Of a stretch of DNA of 64,000 nt, positions 57,321 through 64,000 are shown in pieces. Position 1 is the stretch's first letter. Each line of letters opens with the position of its first letter. The position numbers were made by a program, and so were the translations under genes. Under the pieces are notes generated by a model that searched no databases, was not told the DNA's origin, and worked only from the letters and a program-made list of their open reading frames with translations. Source of the DNA: Paraburkholderia guartelaensis (lineage in GTDB: Bacteria > Pseudomonadota > Gammaproteobacteria > Burkholderiales > Burkholderiaceae); the NCBI RefSeq assembly GCF_004353905.1, contig NZ_SMOD01000003.1:124001-188000 (forward strand), read 5' to 3'.

Positions 57321-57363
57321 CACCCCAAAAGTTGGACCTTGGTCCAATCTTTGGGGTGTTTTT
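57321..57363 (+). terminator. Second hairpin with T tail after the porin gene
   Basis: CACCCCAAAAGTTGGACC and GGTCCAATCTTTGGGGTG pair over 18 positions with one mismatch and one G-T, followed by TTTTT. It works as an intrinsic terminator on paper. The CACCCCAAAAGTTGGAC sequence also resembles ends of some IS3-family elements. Confidence 0.6.
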
Positions 57364-57985
57364 CATGGCCAACGAGCGCTCTCGCGAGATGACGCTTCAA
57401 TCCCCTCTGCGTTTCCGTAAGACCCGCTTCAGGTCGGTTTATGCCGTTTGCATAAGCCATGCGACTCAGGTGCGCGTATTAGTACGCAACCCGTTGCCAG
57501 ACCACTCAAAGCTCCCATCGAAAACACCATCGCCGCTCCGGGGCGTGTGCTTTGGTCGGCGCGATCGCGGTACAGCGCTCCGCAAACCTCACCTATGCGT
57601 TGCCGCAGATGACATCGTTTGCGGTATTCGAATCGCTCGTGCGTTGCCCTTCCGCTGACAAGGGGGAGTGGCCATTGTCCCCTTAGAAAGAAATCAATCC
57701 AGGTAGGCGCTGAACGCTGTGAGACCCTGGCGCTAGAGCAATCATTCCGTTGGCGTCGGCTATGAAACGGCGCGAGAATGGGACCCATCGACGTGCGGAC
57801 GGAGGGCGACCACGTAATCCTCGCGCATCGGCACCAGACAGACGGCGAATGCTCGGAAGAGCGAAGAAAGCACGGTCGGGCTGGACTGGAAGCCATAACG
57901 TACGGTGGGTGGCGTGCGTGGTTCGTTCTGCTGTGTGTTTCCATCACCGGGCATACGCGGCCCGACTTTCGAGCGATTGCAAACC
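57364..57985. other. Region without a supported gene
   Basis: About 620 bp. Open frames on both strands lack ribosome binding sites and family likeness. One minus-strand frame has a membrane-like stretch near 57440-57500 but no coherent protein. Could be decayed coding DNA. Confidence 0.45.
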
Positions 57986-59419
57986 ATGCACCAGGACCTG
58001 ATCAACGCCTTGACCATCATTGGCGCCATTTCCCCCGTCGGTCGCCTGAAAATCGAATCTAAATTGCGCGATCTGTCGCAGCAGGATCAGTTGCAGATCG
58101 TCGCCTTCATCAAAAGTGCCGACAACCTCGCGTATTTCTGGCAGGGCAGTTGGGTGCAGGTGGCGCGCGCGTGGCTGCTGGTGCGTGTGGTCGAGTGGAT
58201 CTCGCTGGGTTCGTTCTTGCCGCCCAATGACCAGACGCAGATGACTGGGTGGGTCGGGCAGCTGCGCACTATGGCAGAAACGGTGTTGCGCCAGCAATTG
58301 CTCGAGCTGGTCAGCGGCCGCGCCACGCTGGATGCACTGGCGCTGGCGCAATGCAACGTCGATCGACAGTCATGGCAGCCGAAGCCGGCCTTTACTGATC
58401 CGCTGGAGCACAACGACAAGAAGTTCTGCTATCTCGTCCATGCCATGCGCCCGAGCACGGGGTTGGTCGCGCCAACCAAAGACACGCTCAAAATGCATGA
58501 GTACACGGTGAAAAAGCTGGGGAGTTTCATCGAGAAGGGCAGCAACGGCTCGCTAACGCTGAAATCGGCGGAGCTTTACCTGACCACCCCCAGTACGATC
58601 GAAGCTGAGATGCTCAGTTGCTCGCTGATCTGCGAAAACCGCAAAAAGCTATATGGCAACTTCAGCTTCGGTTTCATCCTTCAGGCACCGAGCACCAATA
58701 TCTGCATCGCGAGCCAGCGTGATCTGGCGATTTCCAACTCTCAGGCGCGTGCCGCGGTGCTTGCCATGCAGCCCACGCCTTTGCACCGGCTGGTGCAGGT
58801 AGACGCGTTCCTGGAGTCGCTGCTTGGGCTGTACCAGCAGCCGCTGAAGTCGCCGGCGCAAATCCTGGCGCTCAGTTCGCCCACCGGGCATAACGAAGTC
58901 GTGGTACTAGGCTTTGCCGGCAAGGAACGGGTGAAGATTGCCGGCATCTTCGTCAAGGTCACTAGCAAGAACATGCTATGGCAGTCTTTCGTGAATGACG
59001 ATGCAGCACACTGCCTGCGCGGCATGATTCTGAAGTGTGCCGGTATGTGTCATGTGCCCATCGTGCCGATTCAGGACGATAACGACGAGTGTCCCGGTTC
59101 GGAGATCGGCTTCCACGAATGGTTGGAAGGAAAGAAGACCTCACCCAAGCCCGAAAGCAGTCCATCGATCAAGGTGACGCCTTCGGTGTCGACCGCCGGT
59201 TCCTCGTCGCTGGTGATTGGTGACACGGTCTCGGTCTACCGCGATCAGAACCTTACCCGCGAATATGACATGATCGCCATTCGTCAGGACGCCCGGATGT
59301 ATTTGCAGCAAGGCATGTCTCCGGAGCAGGTGCATCGTCAGTTGCACGATCAAGGTGGGTTGCCGCATCAGGTGGTGGAGCGTGTGCTGGAGTCGCTGGG
59401 GCATCGCAATTACTTTTGA
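57986..59419 (+). CDS. Hypothetical protein, 477 residues
   Basis: I do not recognise it. It is soluble and without a signal peptide. The N-terminal 140 residues look helical (GRLKIESKLRDLSQQDQLQIVAFIKSADN); the middle 200 residues are mixed with several Cys (AHCLRGMILKCAGMCHVP); a Ser/Pro-rich linker near 390-410 leads to a C-terminal module with YRDQNLTREYDMIAIRQDARMYLQQGMSPEQVHRQLHDQGG, which looks like a short helical motif. The start is uncertain; an in-frame codon at 57905 would add 27 residues. Confidence 0.65.
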   Translation: MHQDLINALTIIGAISPVGRLKIESKLRDLSQQDQLQIVAFIKSADNLAYFWQGSWVQVARAWLLVRVVEWISLGSFLPPNDQTQMTGWVGQLRTMAETVLRQQLLELVSGRATLDALALAQCNVDRQSWQPKPAFTDPLEHNDKKFCYLVHAMRPSTGLVAPTKDTLKMHEYTVKKLGSFIEKGSNGSLTLKSAELYLTTPSTIEAEMLSCSLICENRKKLYGNFSFGFILQAPSTNICIASQRDLAISNSQARAAVLAMQPTPLHRLVQVDAFLESLLGLYQQPLKSPAQILALSSPTGHNEVVVLGFAGKERVKIAGIFVKVTSKNMLWQSFVNDDAAHCLRGMILKCAGMCHVPIVPIQDDNDECPGSEIGFHEWLEGKKTSPKPESSPSIKVTPSVSTAGSSSLVIGDTVSVYRDQNLTREYDMIAIRQDARMYLQQGMSPEQVHRQLHDQGGLPHQVVERVLESLGHRNYF

Positions 59420-59532
59420 GCGGTGTGGCGCGCCGGTGTCTTTGCTGGCAGTTGTGCAGGTATGAAACGGTCCGCATTTCGCCCGCAACAATTGCGGTCC
59501 CTATTACACTGGAAATATCATTTGGGGTACTC

Positions 59533-60048
59533 ATGACAGACAAAGTCTTGCTGATTCCCACACCAGCGGCAGCAATTCGTGCGTCGGGATTGACGCACAT
59601 TGATTTCGCCGATGGCTATTCCGTTCAGGCAGATCGAACCTACGTCGATGCCGAACAAGCAGCGCGCGCCGTGTTCGCCGATCCGCCGCACATGGTCCGA
59701 TGTTTGATGGCCTTGCGAAACGGAATCGTGGCGCCGTTCGGACTAAAGGCAGGTATTGACTTTAGCGATCGCGGGCTGGGCAAGATTGACGTGTTTCCGA
59801 TTATTTCCAGTACGGGCAGTGAAGTCGTCGTCGGTGGTAACGACAAGCATCTGGATTTTCGGATCTGGATAAGTGTTCAGCCGAATCTGAAGGGATCGGA
59901 AGTAACGATTTCAACGTTGGTCAAAATCAACAATCTCCTTGGAAGGGGCTATTTGTTCGTCATCATGCCGTTTCATAAGCTCCTGTCTCGCTCGCTGCTG
60001 CAACGGGCGGTTGGTCGGCGCGACGAGGTGTTTCCGGGGGCTATGTAG
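59533..60048 (+). CDS. DUF2867-family protein
   Basis: 171 residues. FADGYSVQADRTYVDAEQAARAVFADPPHMVRCLMALRN, then GKIDVFPIISSTGSEVVVGGNDKHLDFRIWI and the tail IMPFHKLLSRSLLQRA match the DUF2867 family, also found fused to NAD-dependent epimerase-like proteins. Function unknown. It follows the hypothetical gene by 113 bp. Confidence 0.8.
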   Translation: MTDKVLLIPTPAAAIRASGLTHIDFADGYSVQADRTYVDAEQAARAVFADPPHMVRCLMALRNGIVAPFGLKAGIDFSDRGLGKIDVFPIISSTGSEVVVGGNDKHLDFRIWISVQPNLKGSEVTISTLVKINNLLGRGYLFVIMPFHKLLSRSLLQRAVGRRDEVFPGAM

Positions 60049-60154
60049 GTCAAACGCTTTCAGCGCGACAAAATGAGTGTCATGTCGCTCTGTGGGGCCC
60101 CGATGAGTGGCGCATTCGAACGAGTGGACTGTGCGATGATGTGCCACGGCCAAC

Positions 60155-60550
60155 ATGAGATATGGAATGACAGCTACATTCGACGAGGCAACAACGGCGG
60201 CGATCGCCGCGTTCGCCCAACTGGATTTATACACGGCAGTACAGGCGATGCGCGCCGAGGCCGACTACGACCGCGAACGGGACCAATGGATCTCGCGCTA
60301 CATCGACGAGCACGGCGGCGGCGCGGACGATGCGGCTTACGATGCCTTGCACGCGCAGGCCCAGGCAACCCCGGAATACGCGCAGTTCGTCGCTGCCGTT
60401 CGCAGGGAAATCCAGGAATACTTCGGTGTGGCCGACAGTCAACTGGACTGGGTGGTCCTGCTGCGCAATGACGACAGCGATGAGCTTTGGGCAGAGGTCA
60501 ACCGGCGGCGGAGCGCGCTGGGAACCGGTGAAGTGCGCGGAGATCTCTGA
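60155..60550 (+). CDS. Hypothetical acidic helical protein
   Basis: 131 residues, mostly helical and acidic (ATTAAIAAFAQLDLYTAVQAMRAEADYDRERDQWISRYIDEHGGG; WVVLLRNDDSDELWAEVNRRRSAL). No recognised domain. Start at 60155 or at ATG 60167. Base use fits real coding sequence. Confidence 0.6.
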   Translation: MRYGMTATFDEATTAAIAAFAQLDLYTAVQAMRAEADYDRERDQWISRYIDEHGGGADDAAYDALHAQAQATPEYAQFVAAVRREIQEYFGVADSQLDWVVLLRNDDSDELWAEVNRRRSALGTGEVRGDL

Positions 60551-60931
60551 CCGTCGTTTGCCATCGAGTTCTCAAGTCGTGCCGGGTGCGAGGCTGGAGT
60601 CGGGCCAGCCACGTGATGCGCCTGGTGCTTCGGTGGATGAAGGAAAGGAACACTGGGCGACGGCAACCGCAAGGGACTTGCACAGCCAAATCCCAACGCA
60701 GATTGTGGGATTTGACAGTGCAGATATCTTGTCGCGCGTGAGTCGAGGGACGATCGTAACTGCCCGCAGACAGCCAGAATCCGACCTTCGATTTCACCGC
60801 CTGAATCGTCGACAACCGTCGTCGCCCCGAATCGCGAAATGCGATGCGGTCACGTGCTCAAAAGCGGGCCTTTCGTCCTGGGCCCACTCTTTCTTTCAAT
60901 TACAGAACCGCACGCGCGCAACGATGCATGG
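60551..60931. other. Intergenic region, no gene seen
   Basis: 380 bp between convergent genes. I see no credible frame, RNA or repeat; an approximate inverted repeat around TTCGCAAATCC-like TTTGACAGTG/GGGATTTG (about 60675-60720) is too weak to call. Confidence 0.35.
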
Positions 60932-61381
60932 TCAGGTAAACGCAACCTCTGCCAGGAACGTCGCAAAGTAGTCGTCGTCCAGCCATCCGGAGACATGCTT
61001 CGACGCCTCAATGCGCTGGATTTCTCTGTGTCCTTTGTCAGTCAGGACAGCAATCTGGAGTGTTGGAAGGTATTTCGTGCTGGGGGGAGGTTTCTGGTCA
61101 ATGGTCTGGATCAGACCCTGCGAGCGGAGCGACGTGAAAATTGCCGGCCGTTTGTGCCACGGTATTTGTCGATGCAAAGCAAGTCGAAGAGCTTCAAGTA
61201 CAGCGCCATTGTTGAATTCCATGAGCATCCTTCTGGTGTTCGACTGAAACGTCCTGCTGGCCCTGGGTACCCACGGTATCACATAATACGGTTCTGCATA
61301 ATGACACACAGGAAACTCTTCGTGTCCGGCGATGTTGACAATTGACGGTCTGTAGCCGCCGCTCGTCACCCCATACCACAT
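60932..61381 (-). CDS. Hypothetical protein, possible winged-helix
   Basis: 149 residues from the preferred ATG; starts from 61462 to 61228 are possible. The second half reads like a small DNA-binding winged helix (FTSLRSQGLIQTIDQKPPPSTKYLPTLQIAVLTDKGHREIQRI) and ends WLDDDYFATFLAEVAFT. No clear ribosome binding site. It is downstream of the EamA gene on the same strand with a 28-bp gap. Confidence 0.5.
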   Translation of the reverse strand: MWYGVTSGGYRPSIVNIAGHEEFPVCHYAEPYYVIPWVPRASRTFQSNTRRMLMEFNNGAVLEALRLALHRQIPWHKRPAIFTSLRSQGLIQTIDQKPPPSTKYLPTLQIAVLTDKGHREIQRIEASKHVSGWLDDDYFATFLAEVAFT

Positions 61382-61409
61382 ACTGGGGGAGTGCGAAGAA
61401 AGTGCCAGG

Positions 61410-62297
61410 CTAATCTTCCCTGCGTCGCTTTGGTTTGCGCCGTTGGCTGACAAAAAGCCCACTGACTACGAGAGCGACCGCAACGACGAGCGTTGAGCTT
61501 GGCCACTGACGTGTCACGACGACTTGAATAACAGCCGCTGTGACAGGGCCAAGAGCCTGAAAACCGACGACGCGGCTCGCATCGAGCCTGCTCAATGCCC
61601 ACAGCCAGCAGAAGTACCCGACACCGCTCGACAGTCCTATAAAACCGACATTCCCCCATTGCGTCATGGACAGGGTGGGCACCAACGGTTGGGCCGTAAT
61701 CCAGCATAGGCCGACAAGAAACACCACCGCTGCGCTCATTGCTAGCGCGCTCGTCGGCAATGCTGGGTAGCGCTTCAGAAGCGGCCGATATAGAAGGCTG
61801 CACACGGCACCAATCAACGTGGCACTGAGCAGCGCGCTTAACGCACCGGTGTCCCGTGATCCAGGGTGGGCAGACGGTACGCCTAGCAAGATCGCAACGC
61901 CTGCGAGAGCGATCAGGAAACCAAACAATTTGTGCAAGCTGAATGCTTCGCTACGACTCGCTACAGCTAACGTCATTGTGAAAAGCGGCATTGTCGAAAA
62001 GACGAGCGCGCACGTTGCAGCAGGAAGGATAGCCAACGCATGGTTAAGCAGCACAATAAGCACTGCAAACTGGAATATCCCTAACAGGCTGATAGCAAAC
62101 GCATCTCGCCGTGCGAAGCGAGGACGCGTTCCGAGCCAAACGGGCGCTGCGAGCACGCCCATGCCAATGAAATAGCGCAGAAACGCTAGCGTGGCCGGCG
62201 AAGCCTCGGGGGACACTGCCCGAGTGGATACCATTGCCGCGCCAACCAGGATGCCGGTGGTCGCTGCGGCAAGGGTGGCCGCTGCCCTGGCGCTCAC
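61410..62297 (-). CDS. EamA-family exporter (DMT superfamily)
   Basis: 295 residues with ten membrane segments in two five-helix repeats, ending in a basic tail. Members export amino acids, metabolites or drugs. The start overlaps the MarR-GNAT stop by 4 bp, so both are one operon under the palindromes at 63230-63267. A resistance or efflux role controlled by the MarR part is a reasonable guess. Confidence 0.9.
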   Translation of the reverse strand: MSARAAATLAAATTGILVGAAMVSTRAVSPEASPATLAFLRYFIGMGVLAAPVWLGTRPRFARRDAFAISLLGIFQFAVLIVLLNHALAILPAATCALVFSTMPLFTMTLAVASRSEAFSLHKLFGFLIALAGVAILLGVPSAHPGSRDTGALSALLSATLIGAVCSLLYRPLLKRYPALPTSALAMSAAVVFLVGLCWITAQPLVPTLSMTQWGNVGFIGLSSGVGYFCWLWALSRLDASRVVGFQALGPVTAAVIQVVVTRQWPSSTLVVAVALVVSGLFVSQRRKPKRRRED

Positions 62298-63217
62298 AGA
62301 TCACGGGCCCAGATCTGACCAGTCAAGTCCTTGCCGAAGCTGTGATGCGACTCCTCTTCCACAAGTTGAAAGCCTGCCTTCTCATAGATTCGCCGTGCGT
62401 CCGTCAAGACGCTGTTGGTCCACAGGATCATCCGCTTGTAACCGGCGGACCGCGCGAATCGGAGACATTCGTCAACGAGCCGATGGCCGATTCCCATCCC
62501 GCGGGCGCTGGCGTCGACATACAGCAGCCGGAGCTTCGCGGTTTGCGCGTCATGACGTACCACGAAGACTGAGCCCACGGGCGTGCCGTCCCGCTCGGCA
62601 ATCCAGCATCGCTCCGAGGTGGCATCGTAATCACGGATGTATTTGGCAACGATTTCCGCAACCAGTGCTTCGTACTCTGCGTTCCAGCCGTACTCCTGCG
62701 CGTAGAGCACGGCCTGCTTATGGACGATCCATCCCATATCGCCCGGCCCTGGATCTCTCAAAACATAACTTGCGCTCGATTCCCCCAATAAGCCGTTCAC
62801 CTGCGCCATAGCATCGACGAGTTGCTGTTGTTCGGCATCGGTCAGGCGGTCAAGCATCTCCATGACCTCGTTCCGGGACGCGACGTTTAGCGGTTCAAAC
62901 GTGTCGCGGCCAAGCGCGGTGAGAGCCAGTTCGCTAACCCGCGCATCCGTCTCCGATCGCTGCTTGACGACCAGCCCCTTTTTTTCAAAGCCGGCGATAA
63001 CTCGGCTCATGTACCCGGCGTTCAGCCCAAGTTCCCGGCAGAGGTCTGAGGTCGTGAGCCCGTCCCTATGGGCGAGTTCATACAGAATGCGGACTTCGGT
63101 CAGGGAAAACTCGCTTTCTAGCAGGTGCTCGTGAAGCACCCCGATCTGGCGAGTGTAGAAGCGATTGAATCGTCGTACGAACTCGGCGCGGGCGATAAGC
63201 TGCTCTTGACTGGACAT
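62294..63217 (-). CDS. MarR-GNAT fusion protein
   Basis: 307 residues. Residues 1-145 form a MarR winged helix (FSLTEVRILYELAHRDGLTTSDLCRELGLNAGYMSRVIAGFEKKGLV). Residues 150-307 form a GNAT acetyltransferase with the acetyl-CoA loop VDASARGMGIGHRLVDECLRFARSAGYKRMILWT. Such fusions combine sensing and acetylation; targets are unknown. It probably represses itself and the EamA exporter through the nested palindromes just upstream. Confidence 0.93.
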   Translation of the reverse strand: MSSQEQLIARAEFVRRFNRFYTRQIGVLHEHLLESEFSLTEVRILYELAHRDGLTTSDLCRELGLNAGYMSRVIAGFEKKGLVVKQRSETDARVSELALTALGRDTFEPLNVASRNEVMEMLDRLTDAEQQQLVDAMAQVNGLLGESSASYVLRDPGPGDMGWIVHKQAVLYAQEYGWNAEYEALVAEIVAKYIRDYDATSERCWIAERDGTPVGSVFVVRHDAQTAKLRLLYVDASARGMGIGHRLVDECLRFARSAGYKRMILWTNSVLTDARRIYEKAGFQLVEEESHHSFGKDLTGQIWARDL

Positions 63218-63229
63218 ACGTCACCTCTT

Positions 63230-63267
63230 AGTTGCCTGAGGCAAATTATTGATTGCCTCAGGCAACT
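63230..63267. promoter_or_regulatory. Nested palindromic MarR-type operator
   Basis: AGTTGCCTGAGGCAA (63230-63244) and TTGCCTCAGGCAACT (63253-63267) are exact reverse complements of each other, 8 bp apart. Each arm contains its own palindrome, TTGCCTSAGGCAA. The site starts 13 bp upstream of the MarR-GNAT start, in the position of a repressor site. Two dimers could bind. Confidence 0.8.
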
Positions 63268-63614
63268 ATGCAAGCGCCAGTGTTTAATGCGGGTCGCATG
63301 GCACCGGGGAAGCGGACAGCCGATGTTCCCGTGCAGATTGACTGACGCTAGCCATTGCACCGTACGTCCACGCCTCAATGCTGTAAAAAGACCGTATTGG
63401 CCAAGACCGCAGTGTCGCGGTCGCGTGGCTGTAACGGCGCGACCGCAAAGGCAAAAGTGCCCATTTAAACGGACGGCACATGGCTTGCTCGATCTGAACA
63501 TTCCAGCTGCTGCAGCAGGCTTTTTTAATCCGCCTTGTCAAAACAAGGTGTCTCAATTGCAGTCCGACAGGGACCGTCCCTAATTAAAGGATTGTCCCCT
63601 GATGTCTTTACGTC
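63268..63614. other. Intergenic region before the PAS gene
   Basis: About 350 bp with no supported gene. CTGCTGCAGCAG followed by GCTTTTTT (about 63508-63527) could be a weak terminator. The area is mixed in base composition, unlike the flanking genes. Confidence 0.4.
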
Positions 63615-64000
63615 ATGGACACTCCCAATGCGGTGTCGGACGAGGACCTCCAGCTCCTCTTCGAATCAACGCCCACGCCCTTGCTGGTTTTGCGGCCTGA
63701 TGACGCTTTCACGATCGCAGGCGTCAATGACGCGTATCTCAAGGAAACGCTCACCGTGCGGGACGAAATCGTCGGGAAGCGGCTTTTCGACGTGTTTCCG
63801 GACAACCCGGCCGTACCCGAGGCGGACGCAACAATGAACCTGGGCGCGTCGCTCAAGTACGTGGTGGCGACGAAAAAGACGCACACCATGGCGATTCAGC
63901 GCTACGACGTCCCGGATAAAGAGCGAGGCGGTTTCGCGTTCCGCTACTGGAGCCCGGTGAACGCCCCGGTTGTCGCGCCTGACGGCCGGCTGCTCTATAT
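63615..64000 (+). CDS. PAS-domain sensor protein, N-terminal part (runs off the window)
   Basis: The first 128 residues read as a PAS domain: LLFESTPTPLLVLRPDDAFTIAGVNDAYLKET, then GKRLFDVFPDNPAVPEA, then a beta strand FAFRYWSPVNAPVVAPDGRLLYI. This arrangement is typical of the N-terminus of PAS-containing histidine kinases that respond to small molecules. The output domain lies beyond 64000. Confidence 0.75.
   Translation, partial: MDTPNAVSDEDLQLLFESTPTPLLVLRPDDAFTIAGVNDAYLKETLTVRDEIVGKRLFDVFPDNPAVPEADATMNLGASLKYVVATKKTHTMAIQRYDVPDKERGGFAFRYWSPVNAPVVAPDGRLLY

Noticed and set aside
57321..57358. A complete insertion sequence starting at the CACCCCAAAAGTTGGAC arm
   Set aside because: The two arms are only 2 bp apart and no transposase frame is present; a terminator explains the structure better.

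Overview
The window looks like the origin end of a secondary replicon (chromid or megaplasmid) of a Burkholderia-type betaproteobacterium, probably Paraburkholderia or a close relative. The evidence is GC-rich coding sequence, a plasmid-type Rep_3 initiator with parA, parB and a centromere-like array instead of dnaA, many small catabolic clusters each with its own regulator, and a typical Burkholderia OmpC-type porin. Genus is an inference from style and gene families; no marker RNA is present. A complete argG sits next to rep, which favours a chromid over a dispensable plasmid.

Layout. 1-1440: no supported gene. 1441-2734: ten copies of a 19-bp perfect-type palindrome (putative parS). 2802-5008: parB and parA on the minus strand. 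5205-6303: replication origin with 17-bp iterons in three blocks of different orientation around an AT-rich stretch, then rep (6362-7744). 7999-10178: argG and a GntR regulator. 10275-15366: a GntR-type palindrome, an MFS transporter and three adjacent MmgE/PrpD genes, one half-size and one with a Tat-like signal. 15375-17795: a glycosyltransferase and an aromatic-acid-exporter-like membrane protein.

18018-26392: a hydroquinone meta-cleavage locus (pnp/hap type). It has an MFS transporter, a LysR regulator, a two-subunit hydroquinone 1,2-dioxygenase whose small subunit is frameshifted, a semialdehyde dehydrogenase, a maleylacetate reductase, a hydroxyquinol dioxygenase, a YCII protein and a Rieske ferredoxin. 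The same operator-like motif lies before the transporter and before the dioxygenase. 26585-29348: a SnoaL-like protein, then Ogt flanked by two paralogous 2OG-Fe(II) oxygenases. 29524-32332: a DUF969/DUF979/DUF2891 transport operon. 32504-36008: a CBS protein, a chemoreceptor and small proteins. 36250-40954: a branched-chain-type ABC transporter with both ATPases fused in one chain. 40986-45542: a P-type cation ATPase and an Na/Pi-cotransporter-like protein. 45696-49342: LysR, MFS and amidohydrolase. 49358-51274: O-methyltransferase, VOC protein and XRE-cupin regulator.

51392-55796: a probable citrulline/ornithine catabolic operon (Lrp regulator, ornithine cyclodeaminase, CtlX-like hydrolase, permease) with repeated TGGCAAA motifs before and after the regulator. 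56086-57252: porin. 57364-61381: a sparse stretch of orphan genes and noncoding DNA. 61410-63267: an EamA exporter and a MarR-GNAT fusion with a nested palindromic operator. A PAS-domain protein runs off the right edge.
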